Shown piece after piece: positions 56,549 through 64,000 of a stretch of 64,000 nucleotides of DNA. Source of the DNA: Planctomycetaceae bacterium (GTDB lineage: Bacteria > Planctomycetota > Planctomycetia > Planctomycetales > Planctomycetaceae). Below the pieces are notes generated by a model. That model worked only from the letters and a program-made list of their open reading frames with translations. It made no database searches and was not told the origin of the DNA. Each line of letters opens with the position of its first letter. Within the stretch, counting starts at the first letter, position 1. The stretch is taken from NCBI GenBank assembly GCA_028284145.1, contig JANQSH010000198.1, positions 62,001 through 126,000 on the forward strand, read 5' to 3'. Position numbers and translations under genes: made by a program.

Positions 56549-59500
56549 ATGACAATTCGCAAGACATTGCAATGGGTTGTCGCCATTGTCCTGCTGGGGA
56601 CAGTGGTCGGAGGAACTTACGTCTATTCGCTGTGGGCTCGCAGTGATGAAATCCTGCGTCAGGAAATGCTGACCCGAATGACGCCAATTCTCTCCGGTTG
56701 CAAGCTGCACATTGAACGGGCGAATTACGACTGGAACCGGCGAGTGCGAGTGTTCAACATTACACTGACACTGCCGGGGCATGACGAACCAATTGTTCGC
56801 GTCCCACAGGCGTTGGTCACGATCGACCGAGAGGAGTTTGCCCGTACCGAGCAGATTGTCATCCAACGGGTCGAGATCAGTCGGCCGGTTGTGAACCTGA
56901 CACGTGACGCGAACGGCCGTTGGAATTTTCATGACTTGCCACAACCTCCCAGGTCGTACAGGACTTGTCCGGAATGGGTGGTGGATGAGGGAGCAGTCAA
57001 CATTCGGATGGAGCATCCCAATGGGGAAGCTCCGCATGCTGTCGAAATCCATCACGCCAATTTGAAATTGATTCCCTCCGGGTACCGTCAATACCTTGTT
57101 GATGGCAGCACGCAGATTGACAGTGCTGGCAATTTGACCGTCAACGGCAAATGGAATCTCGATACCAGGGTCTGGTCAGTGAAGGGGGGCATGACAAACG
57201 TCGCGGCCAACCAGCAACTCGTCGCTTTGATTGCCGGAATCTCGACAGAGTTAAAAGGAAAGTTGGCGCGTGTCGACACGCAATTGCGGGGCATGGTCGG
57301 ACTGAAGCCGGAAATAGTGGCCGAGAGCGATCACCCCTCATCATCACTTCTGCATTCTCCTCGTCCGCTCAATGGGTTTCACGACGACGGGACCGATCCG
57401 TTTTTGCCACCGGATGGTCTACCGCGATCCACACCTGCCACTCCGTGGCGAACAGCCGACGCGAGTTCCGAATCGGTAACGCTGCCACAGCCTCGCCTGC
57501 CGGTTGCCGTTCCGGATTTCGATCTCGCCGGGCAGCTGGATGTCGACTTCAAGATTTCGCAAAAAGACGTGAGTTCTGAGCCCGACTTCCAGATGGATCT
57601 CAACGTTCGCAACGGCGCGTTTGAATACGATGTCCTGCCCTTTCCATTGCGCAATCTGAATGGTTCCTTTCGCTGGGATAACCAGAAATTTGTTGTGCGG
57701 AGTCTCGATGCCCGAAATGGCATCTCCCGGTTTTCCGTTTCCGGTCTGGTGGATCGGCAGACGGAAGCATCACAGTCGGAATTCACGCTGGCGTTATCCG
57801 ACCTCGCTTTGGACGTACGACTCTACCGACGTTTGACGCCGCAGTTGAAAGCGTTGTTTGACAAAATTCGCCCCACGGGAAATGTCGATATCTCCCTCAA
57901 GATGCGGCATGATGGTGCGGGAGGATGGAAGGCCGAGGGCTTCACGCTCGCCGGGAAAAATGGCACGATCACGCACGAAAATTTCCCTTACGCCGTCCAG
58001 CAGGTGCATGGTACGATGCGACAGCAGGGTGAGGGCCTGCAGATGCAGTTTCGAGGCATGGTTGGGAAACGGCCGGTCGATGTCGTTGGAGCGACCAGTC
58101 ACTTCGGGGCGGGCGCGCGTCATGACTATACAATCACCGCATTGAATGTTCCGCTGGAAGCGACACTGGTTGATGCCTGTCCGACCGCCATGAAGAAGAC
58201 AATCGAATCATTGCGGGCACAGGGCATGGCCAGCGTCCAAATCAAGTTCCACAATCCGCTGGGCAGCATTGGGAAAAAGTTTCAGATGAAACTCGATGCC
58301 ATCGTCAGCGAGAGCGCCATCCATCCTGTCTTTTTTCCGTACCGAGTGGAAAACCTGAGCGGTCGTATTCAGTTCGACTCCACTACCGGTTTGTGGAAAT
58401 TTGAAAAGCTCAAAGGGACTCACAACGCCGCCGAGTTGACGGGGGAAGGCCGGTTCGCGATGAACACAGGCCCGACGGGAAAACTCGAAATGGCGATTCG
58501 CGCGGAGAATGGTCGGTTCGACAGAGATTTGGAGATGGCCTTGCCGCTGCATTTGCGGCGCATCTGGAACCATTTCGCACCACAAGGGCGGCTCGATACG
58601 GTCGCCAGTGTGCATTGGTCTCCCGGATCATCACCGCAAATTGAGTTGCCAGTCGTCCGTGTTTCCGATGGCAGGATGCTGATGTCATTCTTCCCTTACC
58701 CGTTGCATCATGCTAGAGGGACCGGTTCATACAAAAATGGGAGAGTCGAAATTACGTCATTCAACGCACGCCATGAAGATACGAAAATTCGTGGCGTCGG
58801 TTTTGTACAGACGGCTGTAAATGGTGACTGGCGCGCTCGACTGACGCAGATTGACGTCGATGACCTGATCCCTGATCGTGTCTTCCGCAGAGCTCTGCCA
58901 CCAGACTTGAGAGATGTCTTTGAAGAAATGGACCTGCAGGGGCCGGTGTCGGTTTCGGGCATGCTGGAATTCCGCGGCACCAAAAGACCACAAGATCCGG
59001 TCACGGCTGCCTGGGATCTCGAAACGGTCTTCACCGGCAATGATATTGTGGCCGGGACCGATTTGGAAAATGTGCATGGCCACTTCTCGATGCGTGGCAC
59101 CTGGGATGGCAAACAGACGGTCATGCAGGGCGAGGTTGATCTCGATTCGCTCGCGGTGCTGGATTACCAGTTGACGCAGGTCAAAGGGCCGCTGCAACTT
59201 GTCGGAAACCGTATTACGGTTGGATCGGCCGATGTCTTTTCCCGAGAAGTGCGCGAGAAGAATGAGCAGATTCCCTATTCCAAACGGATTACTGGAAGGG
59301 CCGTGGATGGCGTTGTAACGTTCGACGCTGTGGCAAATCTTTCAGACAACCCTGTCTATAATTTGCACATGACATTGAACAAAGGAAGTCTTGAAGAATA
59401 CGCCAATCGCTACATGCCTGGCGTGAAAAATGTTAAGGGAGTGCTCAACGGCTGGATCGACTTGTACGGAACCGGCTCGTCGGTGAATCAGATGTCAGGG

Positions 59501-60010
59501 CGCGGGCAGTTGCAAATCAGCCCTGCGGCATTGTACGAACTGCCTGTGATTGCGCAGACGTTTAAGGTACTCAGTTTCGCACCACCGGATCGCACAGCCT
59601 TCCGCTATGCATTTCTCGACTTCGTTGTGGGGCGACAAAAATTCGCTTTCAACACCATCGACCTGGCGGGCGACGCGATCAGTTTTCGCGGTCGGGGCAC
59701 CGCCGGATTTGATGGCAGTTTGAATCTCGATTTCTACTCGATGTTGCCCCGACATCAACTCCCCATTCCCATCGTGAACGCCGTCATTGGAGAGGCCACG
59801 AAAGGTTGGGTTGGTGTGGAGGTCCGCGGAAAGACCTCGGCTCCCATGGCACGGGTCAAACCAGTTCCGGCAATCGACGCGGCCCTGAAGAACTTTCTGG
59901 GCGCTTTCGAAGGGCGTTCACCCACTGTCAGACCCACGCCGTTTGTACAGCCAGGCCGCCCGACCGGACGACGTTCCACTTCCGGTGCCGCGACGCGCAA
60001 CCGAAACTGA
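56549..60010 (+). CDS. AsmA-like / TamB-related large membrane-anchored protein
   Basis: 1153 residues. One N-terminal membrane segment (about 8-29) is followed by a very long beta-rich periplasmic region with repeated segments of the type NGAFEYDVLPFPLRNLNGSF and NGTITHENFPYAVQQVHGTM. The end has GRGQLQISPAALYELPVIAQ, a typical AsmA-like C-terminal domain. Proteins of this group form bridge-like grooves for lipid transport between membranes or support outer-membrane assembly. A Pro/Arg-rich tail (about 35 residues) ends the protein. It lies behind a lipid-sugar glycosyltransferase, consistent with an envelope role. ATG at 56549. Confidence 0.82.
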   Translation: MTIRKTLQWVVAIVLLGTVVGGTYVYSLWARSDEILRQEMLTRMTPILSGCKLHIERANYDWNRRVRVFNITLTLPGHDEPIVRVPQALVTIDREEFARTEQIVIQRVEISRPVVNLTRDANGRWNFHDLPQPPRSYRTCPEWVVDEGAVNIRMEHPNGEAPHAVEIHHANLKLIPSGYRQYLVDGSTQIDSAGNLTVNGKWNLDTRVWSVKGGMTNVAANQQLVALIAGISTELKGKLARVDTQLRGMVGLKPEIVAESDHPSSSLLHSPRPLNGFHDDGTDPFLPPDGLPRSTPATPWRTADASSESVTLPQPRLPVAVPDFDLAGQLDVDFKISQKDVSSEPDFQMDLNVRNGAFEYDVLPFPLRNLNGSFRWDNQKFVVRSLDARNGISRFSVSGLVDRQTEASQSEFTLALSDLALDVRLYRRLTPQLKALFDKIRPTGNVDISLKMRHDGAGGWKAEGFTLAGKNGTITHENFPYAVQQVHGTMRQQGEGLQMQFRGMVGKRPVDVVGATSHFGAGARHDYTITALNVPLEATLVDACPTAMKKTIESLRAQGMASVQIKFHNPLGSIGKKFQMKLDAIVSESAIHPVFFPYRVENLSGRIQFDSTTGLWKFEKLKGTHNAAELTGEGRFAMNTGPTGKLEMAIRAENGRFDRDLEMALPLHLRRIWNHFAPQGRLDTVASVHWSPGSSPQIELPVVRVSDGRMLMSFFPYPLHHARGTGSYKNGRVEITSFNARHEDTKIRGVGFVQTAVNGDWRARLTQIDVDDLIPDRVFRRALPPDLRDVFEEMDLQGPVSVSGMLEFRGTKRPQDPVTAAWDLETVFTGNDIVAGTDLENVHGHFSMRGTWDGKQTVMQGEVDLDSLAVLDYQLTQVKGPLQLVGNRITVGSADVFSREVREKNEQIPYSKRITGRAVDGVVTFDAVANLSDNPVYNLHMTLNKGSLEEYANRYMPGVKNVKGVLNGWIDLYGTGSSVNQMSGRGQLQISPAALYELPVIAQTFKVLSFAPPDRTAFRYAFLDFVVGRQKFAFNTIDLAGDAISFRGRGTAGFDGSLNLDFYSMLPRHQLPIPIVNAVIGEATKGWVGVEVRGKTSAPMARVKPVPAIDAALKNFLGAFEGRSPTVRPTPFVQPGRPTGRRSTSGAATRNRN

Positions 60011-60177
60011 CACAAATCTGCCAAATCGTTGCCAGTGAACACAGGGACGGAGAAACTTTGCGATTGCGATCCGAGTTCTGGATTTCACGTAATGTGATCG
60101 CCATTCGATGGAATTCGTCTCGCTTCTGGATTACGCTGAAACTCTACGAATTTCACAACGTTTAGCAAAGCGAATCC

Positions 60178-61356
60178 ATGACGAACATCCCACAGCCGAT
60201 TCAACCACCCGAACGTATTCTGATGGGGCCGGGGCCCAGCCAGATTTCGCCACGAGTGCTGGCCGCTCATTCCGCTCCAACCGTGGGCCATCTTGACCCC
60301 TGTTTCCTGCAAGTGATGGATGAAATGCAGGCCATGTTGCGGCGGGTGTTCTGCACCGAAAACGAGTTAACGTTGGCTATCAGCGGGACCGGCAGTTCCG
60401 GTATGGAGACCTGCGTTGTCAATCTGATCGAACCGGGCAATAAGATGGTCGTCTGCAAGAATGGCGTGTTTGGCATGCGAATGGCCGATGTCGCCGAGCG
60501 AGTGGGAGCCGATGTGCTGACCATCGAGAAGGGTTTTGGAGAAGTATTCTCGACTGACGAAGTGGCTGACGCGATCGTGAAGCATCAGCCAAAAGTGGTT
60601 GGCATTGTCCATGCCGAAACCTCGACAGGTGTCTGGCAGCCGTTGGAAGAGATCTCACAGGCAGTACATGACGCAGGCAGTCTGCTGCTGGTCGATTGTG
60701 TAACATCTCTTGGTGGAGTGCCGGTCGAAGTTGACGCCTGGCAGCTCGATGCGGTTTACAGCGGGACACAAAAGTGTCTTTCCTGTCCTCCCGGTCTGGC
60801 ACCAGTCACATTCAGCCCACGAGCGGTCGAAGCGATCGACAATCGAAAGTCGAAAGTGCAAAGCTGGTATTTTGACATGACGATGGTTCGCAATTACTGG
60901 GGCGGCGACCGGGCTTATCATCATACCGCACCGATCAATATGAATTATGCGTTGCATGAAGCACTTCGAGTTGTATTGGAAGAAGGGCTTGAAGAGCGTT
61001 TTGCCCGGCACATGCTCAATCATCAGGCGCTCAAGGCGGGGTTGGCGGCGCTGGGTATTGAATATGCCGTTGCAGAGGGGCAGCAACTGCCGATGCTCAA
61101 TGCTGTTCGCATTCCCGAGAATGTTGATGATGCGAGTGTGCGTTCGCAATTACTGAGGGAATTCGGAATCGAAATTGGAGCCGGGTTGGGACCAATGAAA
61201 GGCAGGACATGGCGAATTGGCCTGATGGGGGACACAAGCCGCGCGAAATATGTCCTGCTGTTCCTGGCGGCTTTGGAAAAATGCCTTGCCAGTCAAGGGG
61301 CGAAGCTTCAGCCCGGTGCAAGTGTCGCTGCCGCCAATGAGATCTACGCCGACTGA
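60178..61356 (+). CDS. Alanine-glyoxylate / serine-pyruvate type aminotransferase
   Basis: 392 residues, class V pyridoxal-phosphate enzyme. [17 protein letters not shown] is at the N-terminus, [15 protein letters not shown] binds the cofactor phosphate, D173 ([11 protein letters not shown]) holds the pyridine nitrogen and K199 in [12 protein letters not shown] forms the Schiff base. The C-terminal [20 protein letters not shown] is typical. It probably uses glyoxylate or pyruvate as amino acceptor, and so may supply glycine to the glycine cleavage system at 28-32 kb; this link is inference. ATG at 60178. hemB follows 23 bases later. Confidence 0.92.
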   Translation: MTNIPQPIQPPERILMGPGPSQISPRVLAAHSAPTVGHLDPCFLQVMDEMQAMLRRVFCTENELTLAISGTGSSGMETCVVNLIEPGNKMVVCKNGVFGMRMADVAERVGADVLTIEKGFGEVFSTDEVADAIVKHQPKVVGIVHAETSTGVWQPLEEISQAVHDAGSLLLVDCVTSLGGVPVEVDAWQLDAVYSGTQKCLSCPPGLAPVTFSPRAVEAIDNRKSKVQSWYFDMTMVRNYWGGDRAYHHTAPINMNYALHEALRVVLEEGLEERFARHMLNHQALKAGLAALGIEYAVAEGQQLPMLNAVRIPENVDDASVRSQLLREFGIEIGAGLGPMKGRTWRIGLMGDTSRAKYVLLFLAALEKCLASQGAKLQPGASVAAANEIYAD

Positions 61357-61379
61357 ACGGATTTTGAATAACAATCGTC

Positions 61380-62396
61380 ATGACAGAATCAGCTAATCCA
61401 TCATTCACTGGTTTTCCCAACGTCCGTATGCGTCGGTTGCGGACGCACACGAAACTGCGCGACATGGTTCGCGAGACGGAATTGAATCCGCGCGACTTCG
61501 TTCTTCCACTGTTTGTTCGTCACGGTGAGAATAAACGAGTGCCGATCGAGTCGATGCCGGGGCATGATCAGATGACGATCGATCATCTCGCAGCTGAGGT
61601 GGAAAAGATCGAATTACTTGGGATACCAGCCGTGTTGTTGTTCGGCATTCCGGAAACGAAAGACGCAATCGGAAGCGATGCCTGTGATGATAACGGAATC
61701 ATCCAACGGGCCATTCGCGCGATCAAAGAGACTGGCAGCAATCTGCTCATCATGACCGATGTCTGTTTCTGTGAATACACCGATCACGGTCATTGCGGCA
61801 TCGTGAATGACAAGCATGGACAACCGGATGTCGACAACGATGCGACGTTGGAGATTCTGGTTCAAGAGGCGGTGAGCCATGCGAAGGCAGGAACGGATGT
61901 CATCGCACCGAGCGGAATGATGGATGGAATGATTGCTGCGTTACGCGCCGGGCTCGACGATGCCGGTTTTGAGAACATTCCACTTTTGAGTTACGCGGTG
62001 AAATATGCATCTGCCTTTTATGGTCCGTTTCGTGATGCGGCTGAAAGCGCTCCGCAATTTGGGGATCGCCGGACGTATCAGATGGACCCGGCAAATGGTC
62101 GGGAAGCACTTCGCGAGGTTGAGCTGGATGTCTCTGAGGGGGCCGACATGCTGATGGTCAAACCGGCCCTCAGTTACCTGGATGTTATCTCAAATGTGAA
62201 GCGTGCGTATCCCGAAATTCCGTTAGCGGCTTATAACGTCAGTGGGGAGTTCTCAGTGGTGAAAGCTGCTGCAGCGAACGGCTGGATCGATGAAAAACGG
62301 ACTGCGCTGGAGATTCTGACATCGATCAAACGTGCCGGAGCCGACATGATCATCACCTACCACGCGAAAGAAGCCGCAGATTGGTTGGCAGAGTGA
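61380..62396 (+). CDS. hemB: Porphobilinogen synthase (delta-aminolevulinate dehydratase)
   Basis: Condenses two 5-aminolevulinates to porphobilinogen in haem synthesis. 338 residues. The zinc cysteines C129, C131 and C139 lie in [14 protein letters not shown], so it is the zinc-dependent type. K208 in [15 protein letters not shown] and K261 in [11 protein letters not shown] are the two active-site lysines. ATG at 61380, 23 bases after the aminotransferase stop, suggests co-transcription. hemC lies far away at 9.2 kb. Confidence 0.97.
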   Translation: MTESANPSFTGFPNVRMRRLRTHTKLRDMVRETELNPRDFVLPLFVRHGENKRVPIESMPGHDQMTIDHLAAEVEKIELLGIPAVLLFGIPETKDAIGSDACDDNGIIQRAIRAIKETGSNLLIMTDVCFCEYTDHGHCGIVNDKHGQPDVDNDATLEILVQEAVSHAKAGTDVIAPSGMMDGMIAALRAGLDDAGFENIPLLSYAVKYASAFYGPFRDAAESAPQFGDRRTYQMDPANGREALREVELDVSEGADMLMVKPALSYLDVISNVKRAYPEIPLAAYNVSGEFSVVKAAAANGWIDEKRTALEILTSIKRAGADMIITYHAKEAADWLAE

Positions 62397-62560
62397 CTGA
62401 AACTCCTGTTTCATCACGGAGAAATTGACGGCACGGAAAAAGTGGCGACTTTTTGGAAGGAGACAGGGCAATGAGGGAGATTTGGGGATGAGAATCAAAT
62501 TCCATTCCTTTACCATCCCATCATCTCCCATTCAGAAGGTTTCATCGCACTCGTCTCCAA

Positions 62561-63097
62561 TTATTCGCTGCACAACACCTGCAGCATGCCGATGCAGAAA
62601 TCGGGGAGGTCATCTGGTTTGCGACTGCTGACATGGTGTCGATCGATCACCACCGGTTCGTCCACCCAGATGGCACCCGCGTTGACCAGATCGTCCTTGA
62701 TGCCGAGCGAACCGGTCACCTTTACATCGCGATAAACTCCTGCGGAAATCGGAATCCAGCCACCATGGCAGATAGCGGCAATCAATTTTCCGGCTGAGTC
62801 AAAATCGCGCACCAACTTCAGGATACCGGAATCGCGACGAAGTTTGTCCGGCATGAATCCACCCGGCACGACGAGGCCATCGAAGTTTTCGGCCTGCATG
62901 TCGGATAAAGCTGCATCGGACTTGCACGGGTACCCGTTCTTGCCTGCGTAAGTCACTTCGGCTTCGGGGCCGGCGACAACGACCTCAGCACCGGCTTCAA
63001 TGAGGCGGAGTTTGGGATACCATAATTCGAGATCTTCGTAGATATCGCCAACAATCACCAATATCTTTTTTCCATCCAGCGGACGTTGTGCCGTCAT
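62561..63097 (-). CDS. DJ-1/PfpI family protein
   Basis: 178 residues from ATG at 63097 (MTAQRPLDGKKILVIVGDIY), with AAAGG 8 bases upstream. C110 in AAICHGGW sits in the nucleophile elbow, and the glutamate after GDIYEDLE is the usual partner. Family activities include deglycase, protease-like and stress-chaperone functions; none can be chosen from sequence. The much longer open frame upstream of this ATG (to 63484) is low in family likeness and overlaps the promoter region of the next gene. Confidence 0.88.
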   Translation of the reverse strand: MTAQRPLDGKKILVIVGDIYEDLELWYPKLRLIEAGAEVVVAGPEAEVTYAGKNGYPCKSDAALSDMQAENFDGLVVPGGFMPDKLRRDSGILKLVRDFDSAGKLIAAICHGGWIPISAGVYRDVKVTGSLGIKDDLVNAGAIWVDEPVVIDRHHVSSRKPDDLPDFCIGMLQVLCSE

Positions 63098-63482
63098 GTT
63101 GCGAACCTTTCTCCAACGGGAAGTTCCAAAAGCAGCGAAAATTGCATCGGTGATTGTAGCGAAACAACCATTGGGTTGCTTCTGTTGATGTGCCTGAACG
63201 TCGAATTCATCTGGCTTTGATGTCGGGCCGTCTTTCTCGTGTTCGTGCTGGTTGATACAATTGCCGGGCTGAGCTGACGGAGAGGCAGTTTGCCGCCTGT
63301 TTTTAAGATGGGCCAGATGTGCACGTCTGGCTGCCACAGACACAAGCGGAATGTATTTCCGTCTGCCGCTGGTGCGATTGTTTTCAATCAACAGGAAAAC
63401 GGGGGGAGGCGTACACGCCCGAGCCAAACCGGAATTGTCGGACTGCCGATAAGACCAATCACTCATCCAAAAAGCGAAAACC
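63098..63482. other. Divergent intergenic region, nothing recognised
   Basis: 385 bases between the DJ-1/PfpI gene (minus) and the aminotransferase gene (plus). It is open on the minus strand but shows no domain. No repeat or convincing promoter was seen. Confidence 0.4.
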
Positions 63483-64000
63483 ATGCGTAGCGAAACCGAA
63501 ATCCCATTTGAAGATAATCCGTTCAGTATTCCTGTCGCCGAACGCGTTAAGCGGCTGCCCCCCTATCTGTTTGGCAAGATCAACAAGCTGAAGTATCAGA
63601 AGCGCGTTGCGGGTATCGATGTAATCGATCTTGGTATGGGCAATCCGACCGATGCTCCCGATCCACTGATCAGCGAAAAACTGGCCGAGGCATTGGCTGA
63701 TTCCCGTAATCATCGTTACTCTGTTTCCAACGGGATCGAAAACCTGCGGAAGGAAGTGACAAAACGATATTGGAAAAAGTATGGCGTGCGGCTCGATCCC
63801 GATTCCGAGGTCATCGCCTGCATCGGCTCGAAGGAAGGTTTCAGCCATATGTGCCTGGCGTTGATGGGGCCAGGTGACACAGCAGTCGTGCCATCGCCTT
63901 CGTTTCCCATTCATGTTTACGGCGTCGTTCTGGCAGCGGGCAATGTGATTGCGATTGACTGTCGCGACCCGGAAAAATTCCTGCAAAACCTGGCTTACAC
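63483..64000 (+). CDS. Class I/II aminotransferase, AlaC/DapL-like (3' end outside window)
   Basis: The first 172 residues of a pyridoxal-phosphate aminotransferase. [20 protein letters not shown] is the N-terminal segment seen in AlaC/DapL-type enzymes, [13 protein letters not shown] follows, then [16 protein letters not shown] and the phosphate-binding [34 protein letters not shown] continues the large domain. Likely substrates are alanine/glutamate or LL-diaminopimelate. The catalytic lysine lies beyond the window. ATG at 63483; the ribosome site is only a weak purine stretch. Confidence 0.85.
   Translation, partial: MRSETEIPFEDNPFSIPVAERVKRLPPYLFGKINKLKYQKRVAGIDVIDLGMGNPTDAPDPLISEKLAEALADSRNHRYSVSNGIENLRKEVTKRYWKKYGVRLDPDSEVIACIGSKEGFSHMCLALMGPGDTAVVPSPSFPIHVYGVVLAAGNVIAIDCRDPEKFLQNLAY

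Noticed and set aside
63098-63484. 129-codon N-terminal extension of the DJ-1/PfpI gene
   Set aside because: The family N-terminus begins at the ATG at 63097, which has its own ribosome site; the extension shows no domain and covers the next gene's promoter region.

Overview
The window looks like a chromosomal segment of a planctomycete (phylum Planctomycetota, probably Planctomycetales). The assignment is inferred from gene content: an iduronate-2-sulfatase-type sulfatase, two oversized type I signal peptidases in tandem, a tetrahydromethanopterin-type C1 gene (mch) in a bacterium, a thioredoxin/NHL protein, a split glycine decarboxylase, and loosely packed operons with many GTG/TTG starts. 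No rRNA, tRNA, CRISPR array or intact mobile element was seen.

Layout. 1-2.1 kb: 3'-truncated sulfatase and the wreck of an IS3-family insertion sequence. 2.1-5.9 kb: the translation operon rpsB-tsf-pyrH-frr on the minus strand. 6.2-12.5 kb: thioredoxin/NHL protein, a small lipoprotein, hemC, a DUF502 membrane protein and comF. 13.3-20.5 kb (plus strand): lepA, two giant lepB genes and an lptB-like ABC ATPase. 20.8-28.5 kb: rfbB, a secreted protein, an old-yellow-enzyme-type oxidoreductase, a c-heme protein, a short conserved protein, an FHA protein and a LipM-like acyltransferase. 28.5-32.1 kb: gcvPB, gcvPA and gcvH, so the lipoyl attachment enzyme sits beside its likely target. 32.7-40.6 kb: rpiB, a Sua5-like/phosphatase fusion, a methyltransferase, an exonuclease, a CysQ-like phosphatase, a RimK-like ATP-grasp ligase, a cyclophilin, a MOSC gene remnant and mch. 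40.5-48.8 kb: fused hydantoinase/5-oxoprolinase, a membrane protein, proS, a YhaM-like nuclease and infC. 49.2-64 kb: an isolated fliM, proA, a short possibly leaderless gene, a pair of M16 peptidase-fold proteins, a glycosyltransferase, an AsmA-like protein, an aminotransferase, hemB, a DJ-1/PfpI protein and a 3'-truncated aminotransferase.

The most striking unexplained signal is a family of about 100-bp intergenic elements: 13 full-length or near full-length copies and one 18-bp fragment, in both orientations. Each typical copy starts with a palindrome (GAGCGTATTACGCTC), often carries a central hairpin and ends with GTAAACTGCTCTA. The ends form an imperfect inverted repeat, and two stems show compensatory changes between copies. 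Copies lie just upstream of start codons or at stop codons; two sit inside the ribosomal operon, and comF and proS take their stop codon from the element. I number the copies 1-14 along the window. This resembles a REP- or MITE-type structured element, and I know of no description of it.
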